DNA from: Polyangiaceae bacterium
GTDB taxonomy: Bacteria; Myxococcota_A; Polyangia; Polyangiales; Polyangiaceae
Assembly (NCBI GenBank): GCA_025936115.1
Contig: JAICTZ010000025.1
Span: 1 to 64,000, forward strand
Direction of reading: 5' to 3'
Length of the DNA stretch: 64,000 nt
In this document: piece after piece, positions 43,663 through 51,961 of the stretch
How the letters are laid out: each line of letters starts with the position of its first letter
Position numbering within the stretch: position 1 is the first letter of the stretch
The notes under the pieces: generated by a model
What the model saw: the letters and a program-made list of their open reading frames with translations, nothing else
What the model was told of the DNA's origin: nothing
The model's database searches: none
Translations under genes and position numbers: made by a program

Positions 43663-44784
43663 CTAGCCGCGCGTCGACAGGCGCGTGACGCGCTCGAGCA
43701 CCTCGGCGAGCTCCGGGAGACGCACCGCTGGATCGCAGAGCTCGCGCGCACGAGCGGGGCCGTCCGCGCCGAGCCGTTTGCGGAGCTCGGCGTCGCGGAC
43801 GAGCGTCTCGAGCGCCAAAGCGAGCTTCGCTTCGTCCGTGACGAGTAGGCCGACTTCATCCGTCACGATCTCGCGCGGTCCGCCCATGTCGGTGGTGACG
43901 ACCGGCAGGCCCGCTTCGAGCGCACGCACGAAGGCGATACCGAACGGCTCGGGTTCGACGTTCGGCTGGCAGTGAATGTCGGCGGCGGCGAGCAGACGCG
44001 GCACGTCGTCGGGCTCGTCGAGGAAGCGCAGGCGCGCCGTCACGCCGAGCGCACGCGCCTGCTCCTCGAGCGTCCTCCGATAAGCGCGTTCGGCGCGTCC
44101 GGCCGCGGGAGCAATTTGGAGGCAAAACCAGGACGTGGGCGGCGGTAGCCGCGCGAGCGCGCCGAAGAGTCGTGCGTGCCCCTTCGACGCGACGAGCCGG
44201 CAGGCCTGAACGATGACGACCGTGTCGTCATCGAAGCCGAGCTCGGCCCGAGCCTGACGCCGCTCTTCCGCCGCCAGCGGCGCACCGCGCAGCTCAACGG
44301 GCGGGTAAACGACGGACGAGCGCTCGATGGCAAAGAGCCCGGCGAGACCCGCGCGCGTAAACTCGCTGTTCGCGATCGACCAATCGGGCGGATGTCGCGC
44401 AGCCCAGCGCTCGACCCAGCGGTAATGCTGAACGCGGTCGTGCAGAAAGAAGACCTCGGGGATGCCGAGCGTACGCGGCACACCGCCGAAGATCGCCTGT
44501 GTCCACGCCGAGTGGCAGACGACGACATCGTAGTGACCGACCGCGAGCAGACGTCTGAGCACGCGGCGTGCGCGCACGATCGACCAGGGCGCTTGCGCGT
44601 GGACGCCGCCGAGCTCGTTCACCTGCGCGCCCGCGCTCTCGAGCTCGCGCCGGAGCCGGCCATCGACACACAGCGCGAACTCGGGCTGCATCCCCGGGGC
44701 GAGCTCCGCGCGGCGTGCGAGCGTTGCAAGCGTCGCCTCGACGGCGCCCCACGCATGGCCGGAATGAACGTGAAGGACGCGCAC
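43663..44784 (-). CDS. Glycosyltransferase family 4
   Basis: 373-aa GT4 enzyme with GTG start at 44784 ([20 protein letters not shown]). C-domain: [31 protein letters not shown] and the [19 protein letters not shown] motif, in which the second Glu of E-x7-E is part of RALEAG. About 165 bp of non-coding sequence separates it from the MBOAT operon downstream on the same strand. Last GT of the cluster. Confidence 0.87.
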   Translation of the reverse strand: MRVLHVHSGHAWGAVEATLATLARRAELAPGMQPEFALCVDGRLRRELESAGAQVNELGGVHAQAPWSIVRARRVLRRLLAVGHYDVVVCHSAWTQAIFGGVPRTLGIPEVFFLHDRVQHYRWVERWAARHPPDWSIANSEFTRAGLAGLFAIERSSVVYPPVELRGAPLAAEERRQARAELGFDDDTVVIVQACRLVASKGHARLFGALARLPPPTSWFCLQIAPAAGRAERAYRRTLEEQARALGVTARLRFLDEPDDVPRLLAAADIHCQPNVEPEPFGIAFVRALEAGLPVVTTDMGGPREIVTDEVGLLVTDEAKLALALETLVRDAELRKRLGADGPARARELCDPAVRLPELAEVLERVTRLSTRG

Positions 44785-44854
44785 GGGTCGTCCCGAATAG
44801 CACAGCTCACCGCTGCCCAGCCGCCGCTTGCACGGCCTCTAGGACTACCGTCAG

Positions 44855-45040
44855 ATGCCTGCATTTCTCCCGGCGTTTTTGGTCTTCGCGAGCGCTCTGC
44901 TTCTTGGAGCGGTCTTGCGGAGCCGCCCTGCGACCGATTCGTTCAGAAGAAGGCTGGCGTCGGCTTCGCCAGAGCATTCACGTGGCTCCTGGTCTCTCTC
45001 GACGATCGTGATCTGGCCCCCTGCAAGACTCTACCGGTAG
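44855..45040 (+). other. 312-bp gap with a doubtful 61-codon frame
   Basis: The stretch 44785-45096 between two divergent genes holds one frame beginning [20 protein letters not shown], a TM-like start, followed by non-descript Ser/Arg-rich text. Third-position GC is lower than in the neighbouring genes. It may be a gene remnant or chance. No other feature is seen in the gap apart from the likely divergent promoters. Confidence 0.2.
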
Positions 45041-45096
45041 TGCTAGGCGACCGAAGCGCTCGATCCCCCGCCCCGTTCACGCTAAGCGAGTCTGCC

Positions 45097-45699
45097 GTGA
45101 GCGCCGAACCCGTGAGCTCGATCCACCATACCGCCGTCGTCGAGCCGTCCGCCGTGCTCGGGCCCGGAGCGCGCGTTTGGCACTTCTGCCACGTGATGGA
45201 GGGCGCGCGCATCGGTGCGCGTTCGGTGCTCGGCCAGGGCTGCTTCGTGGGGCGTGGCGTGCGTGTCGGCGCGGGCGTGCGCGTGCAAAATCACGTGAGC
45301 CTGTTCGAAGGCGTGGAGCTCGAGGATGACGTCTTCGTAGGGCCGAGCGTGGTGTTCACGAACGTCTTGAACCCTCGCGCCGAGCGACCGAGAAAGGGCG
45401 AATTTCGACGCACCCTCGTGCGGCGTGGCGCGACCATCGGCGCGAACGCGACGATCCTGCCGGGAGTGGTGCTCGGCGAATACTCGTTCGTCGGCGCGGG
45501 CGCCGTGGTGCGCGAGGACGTGGCGCCGCACGCCATCGTCGTCGGCGTTCCGGCGCGCCAGAGCGGCTGGATGAGCCGGCAGGGTGAACGGCTCGAGTTC
45601 AGCGAGGGCGTCGGCACCTGCCCTGCGTCCGGGGAGCGTTACGCGCTCTCGAGCGCCGGCGTTCGGCTCATCGACGCGGCAGCGTCACCGGGCGTTTGA
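45097..45699 (+). CDS. WbpD/WlbB-like left-handed beta-helix N-acetyltransferase
   Basis: 200-aa hexapeptide-repeat acetyltransferase. The whole sequence follows the WlbB/WbpD pattern: [38 protein letters not shown]-type [54 protein letters not shown] and [11 protein letters not shown]. WbpD acetylates the 3-amino group of UDP-2-acetamido-3-amino-2,3-dideoxyglucuronate; related enzymes act on dTDP-3-amino sugars. The matching 3-dehydrogenase and aminotransferase (WbpB/WbpE or FdtA/FdtB types) are absent from the window. GTG start at 45097. Right-hand border of the polysaccharide cluster; 3' end overlaps cyaY. Confidence 0.88.
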   Translation: MSAEPVSSIHHTAVVEPSAVLGPGARVWHFCHVMEGARIGARSVLGQGCFVGRGVRVGAGVRVQNHVSLFEGVELEDDVFVGPSVVFTNVLNPRAERPRKGEFRRTLVRRGATIGANATILPGVVLGEYSFVGAGAVVREDVAPHAIVVGVPARQSGWMSRQGERLEFSEGVGTCPASGERYALSSAGVRLIDAAASPGV

Positions 45700-45997
45700 G
45701 CCGTCGCGAGAGCGCTCCCTCGAGGGTTGCCCACAATTCATCGCCGGATTTCGCGGCAATCCAACGCCCCCGCTCGGCGAGCCAGTCGAAGTGCCAAGCC
45801 CGTAGCTCGGCGGCCATCCAGATCTGGCGCGCGGCCCGGTGCGAGTTCACGACGTACCGGGCACCGTCGGCGAATTCGAGCGTGAGAATGTCGCTCGCGA
45901 GCTCGGCTTCGAGCTCCGGCAGCTCGAGCTCGTCGAGCGCGCGGACGAGCGCGCCGAGCTCGGGCCGAGCGACGGCTTCGTACTCGGCTTCGGTCAC
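45668..45997 (-). CDS. cyaY: Frataxin-like iron donor/Fe-S assembly protein
   Basis: 109-aa frataxin homologue. GTG start at 45997 begins [13 protein letters not shown]. The conserved beta-sheet is clear: [20 protein letters not shown], the invariant-like RQIWMAA segment, AWHFDW, then [20 protein letters not shown]. CyaY/frataxin binds iron through the acidic first helix (here [17 protein letters not shown]) and modulates cysteine desulfurase IscS in Fe-S cluster assembly. GTGA overlap (4 bp) with the upstream lipoprotein gene indicates coupled translation. 3' end overlaps the acetyltransferase gene by 32 bp in convergent orientation. Confidence 0.88.
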   Translation of the reverse strand: MTEAEYEAVARPELGALVRALDELELPELEAELASDILTLEFADGARYVVNSHRAARQIWMAAELRAWHFDWLAERGRWIAAKSGDELWATLEGALSRRLKRPVTLPRR

Positions 45998-46413
45998 TGC
46001 ATCTTGGGCACGCAGGCGCCCGCCATGCAGTGGTTGCCCGGATTGCAGTCGTTGTCCGTCTGGCACGGCCACGCGCATTTTCCGAACTGCGTGTTGCACC
46101 GGTGCGTGAGGCACTGAGCGTCCGACTGGCACGCGAGCGCCATGGGGGACGGTTGCGAGAGCGCGCCGGCGGGGGCTGCGCCCGCCGGCGCCGGAGCGGT
46201 CGTCGCGCCCGGCATGGCCGTCGGCTGCCCGGGCGCGGGCTGCATCGCCGTGGGGGCGGGCTGCATCGCCGTGGGCTGCGCCGCAGGGTAAGGCTGCTGC
46301 TGCGGGTACTGCCCGTAGACCGGCTGCTGAGGCGGCGGCTGTTCGTCTTTTTTACAGGCCAGAGGGAGCGCGACGAGCGCGCCGAACATCAGGAACAAAA
46401 CGCGAGCCCGCAT
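45994..46413 (-). CDS. Proline/glutamine-rich lipoprotein with Cys-rich C-terminal module
   Basis: 139-aa lipoprotein. Signal ends in lipobox LPLAC (Cys20). Residues 25-90 are low-complexity Pro/Gln/Ala with repeated AMQPAP units. Residues about 93-137 form a compact module with eight cysteines in CxxDxQC and CxxDxDC spacing (CQSDAQCLTHRC, CQTDNDCNPGNHC), like the EB/Dickkopf-type disulfide modules common in myxobacterial lipoproteins. Co-translated with cyaY (4-bp overlap). Function unknown. Confidence 0.8.
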   Translation of the reverse strand: MRARVLFLMFGALVALPLACKKDEQPPPQQPVYGQYPQQQPYPAAQPTAMQPAPTAMQPAPGQPTAMPGATTAPAPAGAAPAGALSQPSPMALACQSDAQCLTHRCNTQFGKCAWPCQTDNDCNPGNHCMAGACVPKMQ

Positions 46414-46489
46414 GATTTATCCTCGCGCGCGAAGTTAGCCGGCCTATCGTTTTCGGTCAACGACGGTTTGGGGTTATCGTCGAGGCACA

Positions 46490-47695
46490 ATGTCCGAGAG
46501 GGCGGAGCCAGTCTCCGTACTTCGCGAGGCTGCGGTCACGCGCCTCGTGCTCGAGCTCCGCTCCGCGCTCAAGCGCAAACCAGCGCGCGAGGCGTGGCTC
46601 GGGGGCGCGCTGCGTTCACTTTTTCTTCACGCGCCCGAGCTCCGGCGCGAGCTCGTGAGCGCACTCGAGCTCTTCGTTCGTCGCGGTTCGTTCGACCGGC
46701 CGCTCTACGCCGTCATTGCGCGCGGACTCGGCGAAAGCCGTGACCCGCGCGCGACTCCGCTCCTCGTAGCCGCGCTCGGCACGGAGGACGGCGGCGGGCT
46801 CGCGACGCTCGCGGCGGCCGGTCACAGCGTGCAAGCGGCGCTCGCCGAGCCGCTCGCCAAGCTCGCGGGCAACCGGCACGCCCACATCGCCTTTGCCGCC
46901 GAGGTCGCTCGCGTCGCGCGCGGCGAGTCGAACGGCGCGCACGCTCGCGCCGTCGCGCCGATGATCAAAGAGGCACATCGCATCGCCCTATGCCAAGACG
47001 TCCTGGTCTCGTGGACGTGGCGCCCGGCACTCGCTCCTGGCATCGTCCCCGCGCTCGCCGCGCTGCGCGGGGCGGAACGACACCTCGGACGCTGGCTCCT
47101 GCTCGCCGAGCTCGGCGCGCGCGCGGGTGACTCGACGGTGCTCGAAGAGGCCCGCGAGCAAGCCGCGGTCGGACCCTCGGGCACCCGTCCAGCGTGGGCA
47201 CTCGTGAGTTGGGCGCTCGAGGCATCCGAGCGGCCGCCCGGGACACGCCCGAACCTCGAGCTCGTCACGCGCCTGAGCGATCGGCCGACCGCCGACAAAG
47301 ACCTGTCATTTCTGTTTCGGCTCGCCGACGCGGGGGTCGAAAGCTCGTGCCCGCTGCTGCGCCACCTCACACGGGGTCCACTGGAACAGGTGACGGCCGT
47401 GCGCGCCGCACTTTGCCTCGCCCGTAGTTTCGGAGACGACCGGGCGCGTTTGCAGCTCACGCACGCCGTCGAGAAGGGTCAGGACGAAGCTTTGCGTGGG
47501 CTCGCGACTGCTGCGCTCTTCGATCTGGGTGAGCGCGAGCGGGCGCTCTCGGCCGCCGACGAGCTCGCTCACAGCGCGAAATTGCCGACGCTCACGTTCG
47601 GCAACCTGGTCTTGCTCGCCGCATCGGGTAGAGAATCGGGACCACTCGTGACAGAGCCGCGCGTTCGCCGCATTCAGCTCGGCTGGTGGCCGTGA
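46490..47695 (+). CDS. HEAT-repeat-like helical protein
   Basis: 401-aa cytoplasmic protein made of successive Ala/Leu/Arg-rich helix pairs resembling HEAT/armadillo repeats (for example RATPLLVAALGTEDGGGLA, VRAALCLARSFGDDRARLQL, RGLATAALFDLGERERALSA). No catalytic motif or TM segment is visible. ATG at 46490, preceded by GAGG. Its stop codon overlaps the GTG of the downstream metallopeptidase-like gene (GTGA), so the two are co-translated. Function unknown; scaffolding is only a family-based guess. Confidence 0.72.
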   Translation: MSERAEPVSVLREAAVTRLVLELRSALKRKPAREAWLGGALRSLFLHAPELRRELVSALELFVRRGSFDRPLYAVIARGLGESRDPRATPLLVAALGTEDGGGLATLAAAGHSVQAALAEPLAKLAGNRHAHIAFAAEVARVARGESNGAHARAVAPMIKEAHRIALCQDVLVSWTWRPALAPGIVPALAALRGAERHLGRWLLLAELGARAGDSTVLEEAREQAAVGPSGTRPAWALVSWALEASERPPGTRPNLELVTRLSDRPTADKDLSFLFRLADAGVESSCPLLRHLTRGPLEQVTAVRAALCLARSFGDDRARLQLTHAVEKGQDEALRGLATAALFDLGERERALSAADELAHSAKLPTLTFGNLVLLAASGRESGPLVTEPRVRRIQLGWWP

Positions 47696-49488
47696 AGCGT
47701 ACAGCAACTTGGCGGCGCGTTCCCGCGCTGTGTATGGCGCTGGCGCTCGTGCCGTCCGTGCGCGCCGCCGAGCGCGACCAGGCGCTCGTTCTCTTTGCCG
47801 ACACCGACGACGACGACAACGACGGCGTTGCCGACGCGGAGGCGACGCGCGTCACGGGCGCGGCGGCGACGGACGTCGTGCCGCTGCCGCCGCAGAGTAG
47901 CGTCCTGCCTCTGTCGGCACCCGTGGCACGCTGGATCGCCGGTTCGAGGCCGTGGAATGGGATCGGCAAGCCGCGCGGCGCGCTCGCGCTGCAGGGCCTG
48001 CGAGCAGGCGCAACCACGGCGGTCGTCGACGGCGCGCCCCTCGAGCTCGCCGTCGTCGAGGCCCTGCTCATCGACGGCCGCGGCGGCAAGATCGATCTCG
48101 CTCGCTCCCACGCGGCCGTTTCGCGCCGACTGCCCTCGGTCGCGCACAGCGAGGACGCCGAGCGGCTCGATGCCGACGCCATGCGCTGGTTACTCGCGGG
48201 GCCCGTCTCGGCACTCCCGAACCACGTGACGCTCACGTCGACGAAACCGAACGGCGCCGTGCTCGACACCATTCCGAGCGTCACGCTGGACGCCGTCACT
48301 TGTCCCCCGGATCTGCCGCCGGCGCTCACCTGCCGTGCGACGCCGCTCGGTTTCGCTGTCGCCGACGCGATCGATCGCAGCCGCGGCGCGGATTCCGAGC
48401 GCTGGATCCAGGCGGAGGTCGGTGGCCGGCTCGTCTTGAGCAGCGACGAACGCAAGGTGGCGAGCGTGCGCGTCGGCGGACCGCGCGTCACCGCCGTGGG
48501 GCCCATCGAGCGCCTGCGCGGCCACCTGCGAGTGCACGTGTTTCGCACGACGCGCGGCGGCATGCCTGCGATCGGCGGCGACGACGCAGGCGCACGTGCT
48601 CTCGCGCGAAACGAGGTCGAGGTCGCGAGTTTACTTTGGGGCCAGTGCGGCATCCATTTCGGGCCGCCCGCGACGCTGGAGGTCGCAGTGCACGATCCAC
48701 CGCCCGTCTATTTGCTCGCCGTCGGCTGTGACGCCGGCATCCCCGCGAGCGGGGGCGAGCTGCGTTTTTCCGTCGCCGGCCGGCGCCTGCGCGTCGCGAC
48801 GCGTGCGGGTCAGACGCCCGTGGAAGTCGCGTCGGCAGTCGTGCGGGCGCTCGCGGCCGCGGGTGTGAGCGCGAGCGTCAGTCCGAATCCTACGACGCTC
48901 GGCGCGCCGTTCGGAACGGCGGACGTCATCGTGCGGCGCGCCGACGGCGCGCTCGCCGAGCTCCACGCCGACGGCACGGCGCCGCTCTCGAGCGATCCGA
49001 GTCTGACGGCTTGCTTCGGCGAAGTCGATTTCGCCGACGGCATCGAGCACTTCACGGACGTCGACGCGCCGGCGGGCACCGTCGAGGAACGCGCGCTCGT
49101 CAAGGCCTTCGACGACGGCGATCCGACGACGATCGACGTGTTCGTGGTCCCGGCCTTCGCAGGCGCCGGACGCATTGGCGAATCGTTCGTGCATGACCCG
49201 GGCGCGAGCATTCAAAATGTCGTCATCCTCGACCGCGCTGGCATTCGCGCAGGAGCGCGTTCCTTCGTGCTCGCGCACGAGCTCGGGCACGTCCTGCTCG
49301 ACCTACCTGGTCATCCTGACGATTTCGGCGTGGATCGACCGTCTGATCTCATGGATGCCGACGCGGCAGATCCGAGCATGTTCGGGCCCCGCCGACTCTC
49401 GATCGCGGAATGCGAGCGTGCTTTCCGCCAGAGTGGATCGTCGGCGGCCATCCCGCTTTTGGAGCCTTGGCCGCTCACGGCGAAGTAG
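47692..49488 (+). CDS. Secreted zinc-metallopeptidase-like protein
   Basis: 598-aa protein. GTG at 47692 preferred for its GTGA overlap with the upstream stop; GTG 47686 is an alternative. Signal peptide about 1-25 (ends PSVRA). A DTDDDDNDGVADAEAT segment (about residues 37-52) resembles a calcium-binding thrombospondin type 3/dockerin-like loop. Near the C-terminus is HELGHVLLDLPGHPDD: His529, Glu530, His533 and a further His541. A possible Met-turn, SDLMDADA, follows. The HExxH is a metallopeptidase signature, but the third ligand spacing differs from the metzincin HExxHxxGxxH. Substrate unknown. Confidence 0.75.
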   Translation: MKRTATWRRVPALCMALALVPSVRAAERDQALVLFADTDDDDNDGVADAEATRVTGAAATDVVPLPPQSSVLPLSAPVARWIAGSRPWNGIGKPRGALALQGLRAGATTAVVDGAPLELAVVEALLIDGRGGKIDLARSHAAVSRRLPSVAHSEDAERLDADAMRWLLAGPVSALPNHVTLTSTKPNGAVLDTIPSVTLDAVTCPPDLPPALTCRATPLGFAVADAIDRSRGADSERWIQAEVGGRLVLSSDERKVASVRVGGPRVTAVGPIERLRGHLRVHVFRTTRGGMPAIGGDDAGARALARNEVEVASLLWGQCGIHFGPPATLEVAVHDPPPVYLLAVGCDAGIPASGGELRFSVAGRRLRVATRAGQTPVEVASAVVRALAAAGVSASVSPNPTTLGAPFGTADVIVRRADGALAELHADGTAPLSSDPSLTACFGEVDFADGIEHFTDVDAPAGTVEERALVKAFDDGDPTTIDVFVVPAFAGAGRIGESFVHDPGASIQNVVILDRAGIRAGARSFVLAHELGHVLLDLPGHPDDFGVDRPSDLMDADAADPSMFGPRRLSIAECERAFRQSGSSAAIPLLEPWPLTAK

Positions 49489-49533
49489 CCTCGCGACGCA
49501 ATCGTCCGGTGGACAAAGCGCGCGCTCAAGGCT

Positions 49534-49547
49534 ACGAAAGCTTTCGT
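49534..49547. promoter_or_regulatory. 14-bp perfect palindrome ACGAAAGCTTTCGT
   Basis: Perfect palindrome overlapping the earliest possible start (GTG 49546) of the glycine-rich lipoprotein gene. A second half copy, GACGAAAGCTTC, lies at 49552-49563. Its 12-bp core, CGAAAGCTTTCG, recurs at 53883-53894 in front of another + strand gene. Could be an operator for a dimeric regulator. Confidence 0.45.
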
Positions 49548-51246
49548 GCCTGACGAAAGCTTCTTGCCGAAGCGCGCTCGCACGAGGGTGGTGCGCGGCT
49601 CATTCCCCGCGTTCATCCTCTGTGCTGTCAGCGCGACTTCCGCTTCTTGTGGCAGCGACGACTTTTGTTCGCAGGGTAGTTACGAGTGCTCCGGCAGCTC
49701 ACCACCCCCGGCCGGTTCATCCGGCTCCGGCGGTAGCGCGGGCGCCTCGGCCGGCGGTAACGGCCAAGGCGGCTATGCAAACGCGGCTGGTTCCCTTGCG
49801 ACCGGCGGGCTCGCCGGCGATTCGGGCTTGGGAGAGGGAGGCTTCGGCGAAAGCGCGAGCGGTGGCACTGCCACCGGCGGCTCGACGGGCACGAGCAACG
49901 GCGGCGAAGGTGGCGAGGGCGGCGACGGCCCGAACGTGTGCGATCTCGCTTCCCCCTTCGCCGGCTGCGTCCTCGCTCCCGGCTCCGTCGCCATCTACGT
50001 CGCCCCGCCCTCTGCCTACGGAGACGACGAAAACGAAGGTACCCAAGAGAAGCCCGTCGCCACACTCGCCCACGCGCTCGAGCTCGCCGCGGACGACCAG
50101 CTTCCGATTTTCGTCTGCTCGGGCACGTACGACGAGCACGTCGAAATAACGACGAGCGGACTCGCCATCCACGGTTCCTACGGCTGCGACAACTCCGTCT
50201 GGACGTACGACCCGAGCAAGCCGTCGCGCCTCGCGCCGAGCTCGAACACCGAAGCTCTACGCGTCAGCGACGTCCATGGGCTCGAGGTCGATGACATGGA
50301 ACTGGTCTCGGCGAACGCGACCGATCCCGGCGCGAGCAGCGTCGCCGTGTTCGTCACCGTGTCCGACGATGTCACCTTCACCCGGGTGCACGCCATCGCT
50401 GGAAATGGCGCCAAGGGCGCGGACGGCCATCGCGACGAATACGCATATCCCGATCCTGCGCAGCTCAGGGGCTATGACGCGTCCGGCGACACCCCTGGTC
50501 CCGCGCAAGACACGTGCCCTGTCTGTGAAGGCGCGACGACCGAGACGATCGGGGGAAGCGGCGGGCTAGCGCAACAGACGGGGACGCCCGGCGAGCCGCA
50601 CGAATATGGCGGTGGCGCAGGCGGCTCCATCGAAGCGCTCGATTGCACGAACGGCAGCCGGGGTGGCAACGCGCCGGCTGCAAGCGACGGAGCGGGCGCT
50701 AGCGCGCACGGCACACTGACTTCCGACGGCTGGAGCCCTTCGCCCGGCGACCCAGGTGATAGCGGACAGCCTGGTCAAGGCGGGGGCGGCGGCGCGGGCG
50801 CAGCGATGAGTGGAGGAGGAGCAGGTGGCGGCGGCGCCTGCGGCGGGTGCGGTGGAAACGGTGGCCAGAGCGGCATGGGCGGTGGCGCGAGCATCGCGAT
50901 CCTCTCCCTCGGCTCGAGGCTCACGCTCACGAGCTGTGTTCTCGAGACCAGCGCCGCAGGGGCGGGCGGCAACGGACATTCCGGTCAGGACGGCCAAGTC
51001 GGAGGCATGCGCGGAACCGGTTCGAAGAACGGCTGCTCGGGTGGTCCCGGTGGCAGCGGCGGCGTGGGCGGCGGCGGCGGCGGCGGCGCCGGCGGCATTT
51101 CGGTCGGCATCGCGTCCACGGGCAGCTACGTCAGTGTCGGTACCGACACGACCATCACACCGGGCACGGCCGGTTCCGGCGGACACGGCGGTGGAGCCGA
51201 CAATTCCGGTGTGCCGGGCGTCGCGGAACAGCGCCTCGAGCTCTAG
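49546..51246 (+). CDS. Glycine-rich (PGRS-like) lipoprotein
   Basis: Up to 566-aa exported protein. Two starts are possible: GTG 49546 or GTG 49588. The latter gives a compact signal (VRGSFPAFILCAVSATSASC) with a lipobox-like SASC. A Gly/Ser/Ala-rich linker (about 50-125) follows. Next comes a DUF1565/parallel beta-helix-like part (EGTQEKPVATLAHALELA, FVCSGTYDEHVEI, LAIHGSYGC). The C-terminal ~250 residues are dominated by GGxGG repeats (GGAGGGGACGGCGGNGGQSG). This design, with the GTxxxPVATLAxAL pecking-type helix start, is frequent in Polyangia surface lipoproteins. Function unknown. Confidence 0.78.
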   Translation: MPDESFLPKRARTRVVRGSFPAFILCAVSATSASCGSDDFCSQGSYECSGSSPPPAGSSGSGGSAGASAGGNGQGGYANAAGSLATGGLAGDSGLGEGGFGESASGGTATGGSTGTSNGGEGGEGGDGPNVCDLASPFAGCVLAPGSVAIYVAPPSAYGDDENEGTQEKPVATLAHALELAADDQLPIFVCSGTYDEHVEITTSGLAIHGSYGCDNSVWTYDPSKPSRLAPSSNTEALRVSDVHGLEVDDMELVSANATDPGASSVAVFVTVSDDVTFTRVHAIAGNGAKGADGHRDEYAYPDPAQLRGYDASGDTPGPAQDTCPVCEGATTETIGGSGGLAQQTGTPGEPHEYGGGAGGSIEALDCTNGSRGGNAPAASDGAGASAHGTLTSDGWSPSPGDPGDSGQPGQGGGGGAGAAMSGGGAGGGGACGGCGGNGGQSGMGGGASIAILSLGSRLTLTSCVLETSAAGAGGNGHSGQDGQVGGMRGTGSKNGCSGGPGGSGGVGGGGGGGAGGISVGIASTGSYVSVGTDTTITPGTAGSGGHGGGADNSGVPGVAEQRLEL

Positions 51247-51278
51247 CCTCGAGCGCGCCACGAGGCGCTGATGAGCCG

Positions 51279-51905
51279 CTAGACGGCAATGCCGAGCTCG
51301 GAGATCAGCGCGTCGATCTCGTCACCCGCGAGCACCGCCCCGAGCGCGGCGACAGCGTCAGCGCCCTGCCCGAGACAAGCTTTCGCGACGCTCGCGGTCA
51401 CGCCGCCCAGCGCCCAAACCCGCATCCCCTCGTCGCGTTGCGACGCAGCGTCGCAGCGCGCGCGCAGACGCCCAACGGCTTCGAGCCCGAGCGCCGCTTT
51501 GCCCTTCCGAGCCGCGAAAATCGGAGAGAGCACCCACGCATCGACCGCGGGATCGAGCGCGGCATGCTCGTCGTGGCATGCGCGCGAAATGAACGCCTTC
51601 GGCCCGACGATGCCGCGAGCATCCGCCGCCGTGACGCTCGCTTCAGGGAGGTGCACGCCGTCTGCGCCGAGCAACACGGCGAGATCCAGGCGATCGTTCA
51701 CCTGGAACCAGTGGTTCCACTTCGTGCAGAGCGCGCGGAGCTCGCGGCCGAACGCGAGCCGTTCCAAAGCCGACAGCTCGCGATCACGGAGCTGGAAGAG
51801 GACGCTCCACGGACGCGCTGCGCGCGCGACGTGCTCGAAACGTCCGAGCGTTTCGGTGGCAGTCGCGAACGAGCGATCGGTGAGCGCCACGAGCCGCGGC
51901 GCCAT
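51279..51905 (-). CDS. thiE: Thiamine-phosphate synthase-like protein
   Basis: 208-aa TIM-barrel protein of the ThiE/TenI group. ATG at 51905 gives PRLVALTDRSFA. Further motifs: LFQLRDRELSALE, FQVNDRLDLAVLLGADGVHL, the HDEHAALDPAVDAWVLSPIF region and RVWALGGVTASVAKACLGQGADAVAALG. ThiE couples HMP-PP with the thiazole phosphate. TenI-like proteins share the fold, so the catalytic role is likely but not certain. thiG lies 2.3 kb away on the other strand. Confidence 0.82.
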   Translation of the reverse strand: MAPRLVALTDRSFATATETLGRFEHVARAARPWSVLFQLRDRELSALERLAFGRELRALCTKWNHWFQVNDRLDLAVLLGADGVHLPEASVTAADARGIVGPKAFISRACHDEHAALDPAVDAWVLSPIFAARKGKAALGLEAVGRLRARCDAASQRDEGMRVWALGGVTASVAKACLGQGADAVAALGAVLAGDEIDALISELGIAV

Positions 51906-51961
51906 CGCGCGCGGCGAGGGTCGGGACGCTCCGTTCGTCAACGCGCCCGCCTCATGGCACG

